DNA from: Deltaproteobacteria bacterium
GTDB lineage: Bacteria; Myxococcota_A; Polyangia; Haliangiales; Haliangiaceae
DNA length: 54,359 bases
Reading direction: 5' to 3'
NCBI GenBank assembly: GCA_021413675.1
Contig: JAIOQA010000058.1
Location: forward strand, 1 to 54,359
Shown in pieces: positions 47,861 to 54,359 of this stretch (within the stretch, counting starts at the first letter, position 1; every line of letters begins with the position of its first letter). The notes below the pieces were generated by a model that did not search any database, had not been told where the DNA came from, and was given only the letters and a program-made list of their open reading frames with translations. The translations under genes and the position numbers were made by a program.

Positions 47861-48973
47861 GTGGCTGATCCGCGCGACAAGTCGGACAAGTCGGGGCCGT
47901 CGCCAGGCTCGTCGGACGGCTCGATCGAGGTGCAGTTCTCGAGCACCCAGCTGCCCCGCGTCGTCGATGCCGAGCCTAGCGGCCGGGTCCGGGCGCCCAC
48001 CGCCGAGGTCTCGGGCCCGGTCTCCGACGGCGTGCCGCGCGGGCGCCGCGAGCGCGCGCCGACCTTGTCGGGCCGCGTGGTCGAGGGCGTCGTCGATGGC
48101 GTCTCGCACCTCGTGCCCAAGACCCGCAAGAGCCGGGTCCTGGTCCGCAGCGTGATCGTCGCGTTCCTGGTGGTCGCCGGGTGGATCGGCGGCCTGGTGT
48201 ACTGGCAGTGGCGCGGCGGGCAGGGCACCGACTTCCGGCCGTTCGCCGAGCACATCCTGACCCAGCTGCGCGACGAGCAGTACGACAAGGTCTACGACGA
48301 GGCGTCGCCGCGCTTCCAGGAGATCGTCGTCGAGGAGAGCTTCGAGAACGAGATGCTCGGGCTGCGCGCGATCCTCGGCAAGTTCGTCGAGATCAGCGCG
48401 GTGACCGGCACCGAGAACATCCGCGGCCCGAGCGGCCAGACCGCGCGCGTGGCGCTGATCATCCAGTTCGAGCGCGGCAGCGCGCGCGGCAGCATCAGCT
48501 TCCACAAGGAAGACGGTGTCTGGCGCATGGTCGGCATCACCGTCGAGGTGCCCGCGGGCTTCGTCGCTGACGCGACCTCCGAGGTCGCCAAGCACGCGCG
48601 CTCCGAGGGCCCGCCCGAGCTGGTGCCGCTCGCCGAGGCGGTGCTGCGTCGCATCGCCGCCGGCGACACCGATGGCGTGCGCGCCGACGCCGATGCGCTG
48701 TTCCAGGGCGCGGTGTCGAAGGCGGTGTTCGCCGACCTCGAGGCCACGCGCAGCAAGGTGCTGGGCAAGTTCGTGGCGGTCTACGGCGTGACCTCGAACC
48801 ACCAGAGCCCGAGCCGGCAGTCGGCGGACCTGGTGCTGCTCGTCACCTACGATCGCGCGCAGACCACGGTGCACTTCTCGTTTCGCAAGCAGGCCGATAC
48901 CGGCACCTGGAAGCTGACCTCGTACAAGCCGATCCTGCCGGCGCCGCGCGTGCCGTCGGGCGCGACACCGTAG
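47861..48973 (+). CDS. Single-pass membrane protein with two repeated ~100-residue extracytoplasmic domains
   Basis: A 370-residue protein. Residues 1-~90 are a charged, disordered cytosolic part; one membrane helix follows (about 96-118). Two similar extracytoplasmic domains come next (about 127-230 and 245-355): each begins with a helix, has a FxxxVxxxxF.D/E..G..VLGKFV-like core, and ends in SISFHKEDGVWRM or HFSFRKQADTGTWKL. They look like a duplicated DUF3887/DUF4878-type domain. The start is GTG 47861. Function is unknown; the next gene is a surface lipoprotein. Confidence 0.75.
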   Translation: MADPRDKSDKSGPSPGSSDGSIEVQFSSTQLPRVVDAEPSGRVRAPTAEVSGPVSDGVPRGRRERAPTLSGRVVEGVVDGVSHLVPKTRKSRVLVRSVIVAFLVVAGWIGGLVYWQWRGGQGTDFRPFAEHILTQLRDEQYDKVYDEASPRFQEIVVEESFENEMLGLRAILGKFVEISAVTGTENIRGPSGQTARVALIIQFERGSARGSISFHKEDGVWRMVGITVEVPAGFVADATSEVAKHARSEGPPELVPLAEAVLRRIAAGDTDGVRADADALFQGAVSKAVFADLEATRSKVLGKFVAVYGVTSNHQSPSRQSADLVLLVTYDRAQTTVHFSFRKQADTGTWKLTSYKPILPAPRVPSGATP

Positions 48974-49014
48974 GCGCGGATTTCATGCGAACCTCGCCTG
49001 CGGGGGAGGGATCC

Positions 49015-51165
49015 ATGCGTATTCGCGGTTTGCTATCCACGTGCCTCGTCGCCGGCCTCGCGGCCTGCGGTGGCGGCAAGAACAACTTCACCGACGCCAG
49101 CACGATCGACGCGAGTGGCATCGACGCGGCGGCCAACGAACCCGCGGCCGAGCTGCCGACCTCGTTCACGCTGGGGCCGCTGGGCTGCGGCACGACGCAG
49201 ACGCAGACGTTCCCGATCCAGAACACCGGCACCGCCGATCTCAGCTACACGATCGCGTCGTCGAACGCGGCGATCACGGTCTCGCCGGACTCCGGCACGA
49301 TCATCGCGGGCACGCAGACCACGTTCACGCTGACCGCGACGGCCGCGGCGTCGTCGGCGGTGGGCGCGGCGATCGCCAGCGACCTGACGATCACCACCAA
49401 CATCCCGGGCAAGGCCTCGACCACCGTGCCGGTGACGGCGACCGCGAGCGGCGCCGTCGTCGAGGTCGCGAGCGTGGCCGTCGGCTTCGGCGACGCCGAG
49501 GTCGGCACGACGCTCCAGCGCACGGTGACCTTCCACAACGCCGGTGACCAGCCGTTCACGATCGCGACCGCTGCGCTGGCGGCGCCGTTCGGCCTGACCT
49601 TCACCGGCGCGCCGGGCCCGGCCTCGGTCCCGGCGAACAGCGATCTGGTCATGACCGGCAGCTTCGCGCCCGAGGCGCTGGGCGATGCGTCGGCGACCAC
49701 GGCGCTCACGATCGGCGGCACGATCTGCGGCGAGTTCCCCGATGCGCTCGTGCTCTCGGGCTCGGGCGTGCCGGTCGGCAGCGTGCTGGTGCAGGGCGTG
49801 CCGGTCGACTTCGGCACCGTCGCCTGCGGCGAGGCCGAAGGCACCGCCGACATCACGCTGGTCAACCGCAGCGGCGCGGCCGCGACCTTCACCGCCGCGA
49901 TGCTCACCGATCCGCAGGGCGACGACGCGCAGTACACGGTCACGCCGGCGTCGGGGTCGATCGCGGCGAGCGCGAGCGCGACCGTGACGGTCACCCGCAA
50001 GGCGATCGCGTTGCCGGCCACGCCGCGCAGCTACGCCGCGGTGCTGCGCATCCACACCGTCGGGCAGAGCGCGGTCGATCACGACGTGGCGATCGGCCAG
50101 ACCCTCGACGGGCCGGTGCTGGTCGTCGACAGCACCGCGCGCGACTTCGGCTGGCGGCCGGCGGGCTCGACCGCGACCCTGTCGATCGGCGTGACCAACG
50201 CCGGCAGCGCCGCCGCGGCGATCACCGTCGGCGGGCTGACCGCCGGGCTATCGTCGGTGCTGCCGATGCCGATCGCCGCCGACAGCTTCGGCCAGGTCGG
50301 CATCGCGTTCACGCCCGGCACCGACGGCGCGACCCTCGCGACCTCGGCGATCGTGAGCGCGACCGGCGCGTGCTCGGTCGCGACCTCGGTGCCGCTGGCC
50401 GCGGGCAACGGCCCGTACCTGCAGCTGAGCGTCGGCGGCGAGTTCTCGGCGACGTGCGGCAACAACAACTTCTTCAAGCGCGGCGATCGCGGCGAGCGCC
50501 CGCCCACGCGCGCCGGCGGCGTGGCGCTGGGCGTGAGCGGCCTCTATCAGCCGGTGAGCGTCACGAACCTCGGCAACCAGGACGGCACGCTGTCGAACTG
50601 CCAGGAGGTGGCCTCGAGCGAGCTGTCGCCGACGCTCCTCGGTCTGCCGCTCACGGTGCCCGCGGGCAGCGGCGCGCAGATCGACGCGTACGTGGCGTAT
50701 GGCCACTCGGGCACGCTGACCAGCACGATCCGCTGCGACGCCAACGAGCCGGCCGAGCCGACCAAGGACATGGACTTCACGCGCTCGCTCGACGGCGCCG
50801 ACCTGACCCTCGCGATCGGCCCGGGCGGCGGCTCGAACCTCGACTTCCACTGCAGCGACGGATCGACCGGGCCGACCAACATCCTCATCACCAACACCGG
50901 CAACGGCTCGGCGTACGTCATCCCGCAGTACAACCTGCCGTACCCGGTGCAGAGCAACTACGCCTCGCAGGGGCTCGCGCCTGGGTCGAGCTTCGCGACC
51001 AACGGCGTGTACCTCGGCAACGGCGGCTCGGGCTCCAATGGCGCGTGCGATCAGGCCGCGAACCCGGGCGAGCTGCTCGGGACCGGATCGGTCGGCATCT
51101 ACACCGGCTCGGGCGGCATCTGCACGGTGACGCCGCAGAGCCTGCCGGTCCAGCTGTTCAAGTAG
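49015..51165 (+). CDS. Surface lipoprotein with choice-of-anchor-D-like (ASH) Ig domains
   Basis: About 716 residues. Signal and lipobox (LVAGLAAC near residue 18) are followed by an Asp/Ala linker and five or six beta-sandwich domains with the ASH/choice-of-anchor D pattern: VGFGDAEVGTTLQRTVTFHN, VDFGTVACGEAEGTADIT and RDFGWRPAGSTATLSIGV are starts of successive domains. ATG 49015 is chosen because GGGGGAGGG lies just before it; the longer frame from 48985 has no ribosome site. The 3' end overlaps the convergent membrane protein by eight bases. Adhesion or structural role is inferred. Confidence 0.82.
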   Translation: MRIRGLLSTCLVAGLAACGGGKNNFTDASTIDASGIDAAANEPAAELPTSFTLGPLGCGTTQTQTFPIQNTGTADLSYTIASSNAAITVSPDSGTIIAGTQTTFTLTATAAASSAVGAAIASDLTITTNIPGKASTTVPVTATASGAVVEVASVAVGFGDAEVGTTLQRTVTFHNAGDQPFTIATAALAAPFGLTFTGAPGPASVPANSDLVMTGSFAPEALGDASATTALTIGGTICGEFPDALVLSGSGVPVGSVLVQGVPVDFGTVACGEAEGTADITLVNRSGAAATFTAAMLTDPQGDDAQYTVTPASGSIAASASATVTVTRKAIALPATPRSYAAVLRIHTVGQSAVDHDVAIGQTLDGPVLVVDSTARDFGWRPAGSTATLSIGVTNAGSAAAAITVGGLTAGLSSVLPMPIAADSFGQVGIAFTPGTDGATLATSAIVSATGACSVATSVPLAAGNGPYLQLSVGGEFSATCGNNNFFKRGDRGERPPTRAGGVALGVSGLYQPVSVTNLGNQDGTLSNCQEVASSELSPTLLGLPLTVPAGSGAQIDAYVAYGHSGTLTSTIRCDANEPAEPTKDMDFTRSLDGADLTLAIGPGGGSNLDFHCSDGSTGPTNILITNTGNGSAYVIPQYNLPYPVQSNYASQGLAPGSSFATNGVYLGNGGSGSNGACDQAANPGELLGTGSVGIYTGSGGICTVTPQSLPVQLFK

Positions 51166-53329
51166 CCGGCGTCGCCTTGCCGCGCAGCCGCTGCCAGCCG
51201 GCGACGCCGAACCAGCCGAGCAGGCCGACCAGCGGCCACAGGAGCCAGGTCGCCCACGCCCACCACGGTCGATCGAAGCGCAGCGCGATGTGGTGATCGC
51301 CCGGCGTCACGTCGACGGCGATCACGTCCGGCGTCACGCGTCGGATCGGCGCGGGCGCGCCATCGACGAACGCGACCCAGCGCGGGTGCCACGACTCGCG
51401 GAACATGAACGTCGTCGGCGCCGAGGCCTTCACGTCGGCGGTGATGTCGGGCTCGTCGCCGGGCGACGGCTGACGCGAGTACGCCACCACCATGCCCTGC
51501 GGCACCGGACCGGCGATGCCCGACCCGTGGTACGCGAGCACCTGCTCCTTCATCGGCTGATCGCCCTTGAGCCAGCGGATCACCGCGGCGCGCGCCGGCT
51601 TGCGGCCCTCGGGCAGCTCGCCCATCACCTGCACCGGTGACACCAGGCCGGGTGCGGGCAGCTCCTTGAGCATGTAGTGCTTGGTCTCGGCGAGGATCAC
51701 GCCGCCGGGGACGTTGTCGGCCTGGTCGTGCTTGAGCAGCACCAGCGGCGCGTCGTAGATCCACGCCGAGCGCGACGGGTCCTGCTGCTCCCAGAGGTAG
51801 ACGTAGTTCGGGCTGGCCTGCAGACCGGCGCCGCCCATCTGCAGCATCGACGAGCGGCCCTCGTAGGCGAACGGCAGCAAGTTCGACCAGTGGGCCTCGG
51901 CGCCGGCGCGGGCCTGCTCGCGGCCGGCGGTCGCGGCGTGGATCGCGGGGAAGATGTCGTCGAGCTCGTCGCGGTAGAACGTCTCGAACTCGGTCGCGAC
52001 GTGGACGCGGCCGCCCTGGTTGCCGAGACCAGCGCCGACCACGCCGACGCCGAGCAAGAGCGCGACGGTCATGAGCGCGAGCCGCGCGTCGTCAGCGGCG
52101 CGCCACTTCGCGACTCGCCGCAGACCCTCGACGATCATGCTCGCGAACGCGCCGCCGGCGATCAGCGCGAGCACGATCTGCAGCGAGCCGAGGAAGCGGA
52201 TCGCCGGGAACAGATCGTCCTGGGTCTTGAGGTGCGGGCCGACCGCGAGGAATACGCCGTAGGCGATCGCCGCGGCCCACAGCCGCGAGGTCCAGCCCGG
52301 GCGGAACAGCATCGCCGCGACCAGCACGAGGATCGTGAGGATCGGCATGCGGCCGACGCCGGTATCGAGGAGCTCGCCGGTCGAGATCCACTTGAACAGC
52401 CCGCCGAAGCCGGTGCCGTCCTCACCCTCGACGCGGTGCGGGAAGCCGCCGAAGCCGACGTAGTCGGCGACCACTGGCAGCCACGCGCTCGCCGAGCCGA
52501 CCAGCAGGAACGCGCCGAGGATCACGAGCCGGCCGAACGCCGGCACGGCCTTGACCGGATCGTGCGGGCGCGGCCGATCGGCGGGCTCGTCGCCGCCGCT
52601 GACCGCGGCCCAGGTCAGGCGCAGCGCGTAGCCGATCGGCGGCGCGATCCAGCGCGCGACGATGCGACCGATCTCGCCCGCGCCCAGCGCCACGCCCAGC
52701 GCGATGCCTGCGAACGGATGGCACAGCCCGACGAACGTGCCCCACACCGCGGCGCCGCCGAGGCCCTTGCCGGTGTCGATCCAGCGCGCGCCGTGGCCGA
52801 GCGCGAGGCCGAAGGCGGCGAGCGCCCAGGTCTGCGTGTACAGGCCGACCGAGAAGTTGCCGTCGGTGCCGTGGCCCCACTTCGACGATGACATGCACAG
52901 GGACACCGCGATCGCGCCGGCCACCGCCTGCCACGGCGTCGCGCCCATGAGCCGCAGGCCGCGATAGCTGGCCGCGGGCGCGAGCACCAGCGGCAACCAG
53001 TTGAAGAACTGGAACCAGAACAGCACCGAGCCGCCGAGCAGCCACGAGCCCGCCGCGGGCGCGAGCTGCGGGATCATCTGGTAGTAGTAGCCCGACGCGA
53101 ACCCGAGGTTCGCGCTCGGGTTCCACAGGTCCCAGTCGTGGTGCGCGAGGCAGTCGCGGAGCCGCGTCGCCTCGGCGAAGTGGAAGGTCAGATCGTCGCC
53201 CGCGATCTCGCCCTGGAACACGCCGATGAACGCGAAGCCGAGCGCGAGCGTGAAGACGGCGAGGACGAGCTGCGGTGCATGCGCGACCGCCCACTGTTGC
53301 CAGCGCGGTACGGGGGGAGGGGGCGTCAC
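51158..53329 (-). CDS. YfhO/GT-C-like multi-pass membrane protein
   Basis: About 723 residues, with about ten hydrophobic helices in the first ~430 residues, an extracytoplasmic C-terminal domain (about 450-690: SWHPRWVAFVDGAPAP is a typical YfhO phrase) and one last helix (WWAWATWLLWPLVGLLGW). The early extracytoplasmic loop has GEIAGDDLTFHFAEA, with the acidic pair (D-D) expected for lipid-phosphate-sugar glycosyltransferases of the GT-C class. The likely start, GTG 53329, overlaps the kinase stop by GTGA; GTG 53347 is an alternative. Function probably in cell-envelope glycosylation. Confidence 0.75.
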   Translation of the reverse strand: MTPPPPVPRWQQWAVAHAPQLVLAVFTLALGFAFIGVFQGEIAGDDLTFHFAEATRLRDCLAHHDWDLWNPSANLGFASGYYYQMIPQLAPAAGSWLLGGSVLFWFQFFNWLPLVLAPAASYRGLRLMGATPWQAVAGAIAVSLCMSSSKWGHGTDGNFSVGLYTQTWALAAFGLALGHGARWIDTGKGLGGAAVWGTFVGLCHPFAGIALGVALGAGEIGRIVARWIAPPIGYALRLTWAAVSGGDEPADRPRPHDPVKAVPAFGRLVILGAFLLVGSASAWLPVVADYVGFGGFPHRVEGEDGTGFGGLFKWISTGELLDTGVGRMPILTILVLVAAMLFRPGWTSRLWAAAIAYGVFLAVGPHLKTQDDLFPAIRFLGSLQIVLALIAGGAFASMIVEGLRRVAKWRAADDARLALMTVALLLGVGVVGAGLGNQGGRVHVATEFETFYRDELDDIFPAIHAATAGREQARAGAEAHWSNLLPFAYEGRSSMLQMGGAGLQASPNYVYLWEQQDPSRSAWIYDAPLVLLKHDQADNVPGGVILAETKHYMLKELPAPGLVSPVQVMGELPEGRKPARAAVIRWLKGDQPMKEQVLAYHGSGIAGPVPQGMVVAYSRQPSPGDEPDITADVKASAPTTFMFRESWHPRWVAFVDGAPAPIRRVTPDVIAVDVTPGDHHIALRFDRPWWAWATWLLWPLVGLLGWFGVAGWQRLRGKATPAT

Positions 53330-54207
53330 GGGGCCGCGAGCATCCACGAGATCGCGGCCGCAGGAAAGTCCGGCGTGGCACCGCGATGACTCGCGACCGC
53401 GGCCGCGAGCCGGCTGCCGATCGCGGCCGCGCGAGGCAGCGGCAGCGCGGCGACGATCCCGTGGACGAGGCCCGCGAGCCAGGCGTCGCCGCAGCCGACG
53501 TTGTCACCGCCAGGTGACGCGGCCTCGGCGGCGATCGCGTGCTCGCCGGTCGGCGTGTAGAGCGTGGCGCCGGCGGCGCCGTGGGTGATCGCGACCAGCC
53601 GCGCGCCGCGCGCGAGCAGCATCGGCACCGGATCGCGATCGCGCGCGGTCAGCGTGCGGCGCTCGCCATCGTTGAGCTTCAGGATGTCGGCGACCGCGAG
53701 CCCGGCATCGAGCGCGCGCGCGTCGAGGTGGCCAGGGCGCAGGTTGGGATCGAAGACCCGCAGGCACGCGGCGGGCGCCGCGTCGATCATCGCGCGCCAG
53801 GCCGCGAAGCCATCGTCGGTCCGCTGCGCCAGGGTGCCGAAGACGATCGCGTGCGCGCCGGCGATCGCCGCGGTCGCGCCGCCGCCGCCATCGATGACCT
53901 CCCACGCGCGCCCCGGCACCAGCCGGTAGCGCGGCTCGCCGCCGACGAGCGTGATCTCGACCTCGCCGGTCGCGCGCTCGGCGTCGACGCCGATCAGCGA
54001 GACATCGACGCCCTGCGCGGTCAGGCGCTCGATCGCCAGCGCACCGCGCGGATCCGCGCCGACCCGGCTGGCGAGCGCGACCGGGGTCCCGAGCCGCGCC
54101 AGGTGCCAGGCGACATTGGCGGGGGCGCCGCCGAGCTGGGCGCCGTCGGGGAAGAGGTCCCAGAGCAGCTCGCCCCAGACGACGACAGCAGGAGACGTGG
54201 TTGACAT
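53326..54207 (-). CDS. PfkB-family carbohydrate kinase (fructokinase-like)
   Basis: A 293-residue ribokinase-like enzyme that phosphorylates a sugar. Motifs: GELLWDLFPDG and GGAPANVAWHLARLG (PfkB signature 1, about residues 10-40), VFDPNLRPG, and the ATP/anion-hole motif GGDNVGCGDAWLAGL (usual DTxGAGD; here a Cys replaces Ala but the catalytic Asp is kept). ATG 54207 is preceded closely by a palindrome. It is coupled to the YfhO-like gene and divergent from nicotinate phosphoribosyltransferase. Confidence 0.88.
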   Translation of the reverse strand: MSTTSPAVVVWGELLWDLFPDGAQLGGAPANVAWHLARLGTPVALASRVGADPRGALAIERLTAQGVDVSLIGVDAERATGEVEITLVGGEPRYRLVPGRAWEVIDGGGGATAAIAGAHAIVFGTLAQRTDDGFAAWRAMIDAAPAACLRVFDPNLRPGHLDARALDAGLAVADILKLNDGERRTLTARDRDPVPMLLARGARLVAITHGAAGATLYTPTGEHAIAAEAASPGGDNVGCGDAWLAGLVHGIVAALPLPRAAAIGSRLAAAVASHRGATPDFPAAAISWMLAAP

Positions 54208-54233
54208 GGTCCGACTAAGTGTACATAGTACAC
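54201..54233 (+). promoter_or_regulatory. pncB promoter overlapped by 15-bp palindrome
   Basis: A perfect TTGACA (54201-54206) and CATAGT (54224-54229) with a 17-base spacer form a promoter on the plus strand. GTGTAC-ATA-GTACAC (54219-54233), a perfect palindrome, covers the -10, so a bound repressor would block it. The same palindrome also spans a TACTAT -10 for the minus-strand kinase. In many bacteria pncB-like genes are controlled by NrtR or NiaR; which regulator applies here is inference. Confidence 0.6.
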
Positions 54234-54249
54234 GATTAGAAAGGCCGCC

Positions 54250-54359
54250 ATGACCCAGCCCAGCCCGACTGCCGAGCTGTACCGCCACTCGCTGGCCCTC
54301 GCCACCGATCTGTACCAGCTCACGATGGCCTACGGCTACTGGTGCGCCGGCCAGGCCGA
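54250..54359 (+). CDS. pncB: Nicotinate phosphoribosyltransferase (5' part, cut by window edge)
   Basis: Only the first 36 codons are present. The N-terminus runs MTQPSPTAELYRHSLALATD, and the following LYQLTMAYGYWCAGQA holds the ATDLYQLTMAYGYW motif, which is characteristic of NAPRTase, the enzyme that makes nicotinate mononucleotide in NAD salvage. ATG 54250 is 43 bases upstream divergent from the sugar kinase start, with the promoter and palindrome in between. The rest of the gene lies beyond the window. Confidence 0.85.
   Translation, partial: MTQPSPTAELYRHSLALATDLYQLTMAYGYWCAGQA

Overview
This is a GC-rich, gene-dense chromosomal stretch on which I place about 55 protein-coding genes on both strands, with no rRNA or tRNA that I can see. 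The combination of many short-signal lipoproteins (IgGFc-binding-type, beta-helix and choice-of-anchor families), a Hanks-type Ser/Thr kinase, an NtrC-type two-component system, a gliding-type (Gld) ABC transporter, Lys/Ala/Pro-rich tails and frequent GTG starts suggests a myxobacterium-like member of the Myxococcota (Haliangiales/Kofleriaceae-like). That placement is inference from gene content, not from a marker gene.

Left part (1-13 kb): the window opens on what looks like the 3' end of a group II intron (domain V at about 53-86), directly followed by a lipoprotein esterase, an outer-membrane-like protein and an atypical SDR. Then come an IgGFc-binding-type lipoprotein, an M50B-like membrane protease divergent from a plant-type enoyl-ACP reductase (fabI) across an 18-bp palindrome, a zinc-ribbon protein, a Ser/Thr kinase, pyrR-pyrB, an ABC-2 export pair, and a HEAT/SUKH-like protein ending in a strong stem-loop.

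Middle part (13-34 kb): a regulatory block (receiver-only protein, NtrC-type activator, sensor kinase, LiaF-like membrane-stress protein), a PHP phosphoesterase, a TPR protein coupled to an EVE-domain protein with a histone-like tail, and a series of three YkgJ-type cysteine-cluster paralogues interleaved with a PQ-repeat zinc-ribbon membrane protein. A solitary REP-type (HUH) transposase gene with its own promoter follows. Then come an MBL hydrolase, sodB, a DUF2071 protein, a globin, a membrane-anchored PD-(D/E)XK-like ORF with an unresolved 3' end, several secreted proteins, an HtrA protease and a pair of GNAT/FemAB-like acyltransferases, one fused to two copies of a Cys/Trp-rich domain.

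Right part (34-54 kb): a four-gene translationally coupled Gld-type ABC operon (ATPase, permease, GldG-like, DUF4340), a coupled aldo/keto reductase-radical SAM pair, a GST gene divergent from a LysR gene across a perfect T-N11-A palindrome, a secreted esterase, a three-subunit molybdenum hydroxylase (Mo, Fe-S, FAD), two envelope proteins, a YfhO-like membrane protein coupled to a PfkB sugar kinase, and, at the right edge, the start of a nicotinate phosphoribosyltransferase gene divergent from pfkB across a promoter overlapped by a 15-bp palindrome.

Genes are mostly in small operons of two to four with ATGA/GTGA overlaps. I found no CRISPR array, prophage or integron. The least explained items are the three-YkgJ/zinc-ribbon cluster, the acyltransferase with tandem Cys/Trp domains, the EVE-histone-tail fusion, and the paired stem-loops that close several operons.
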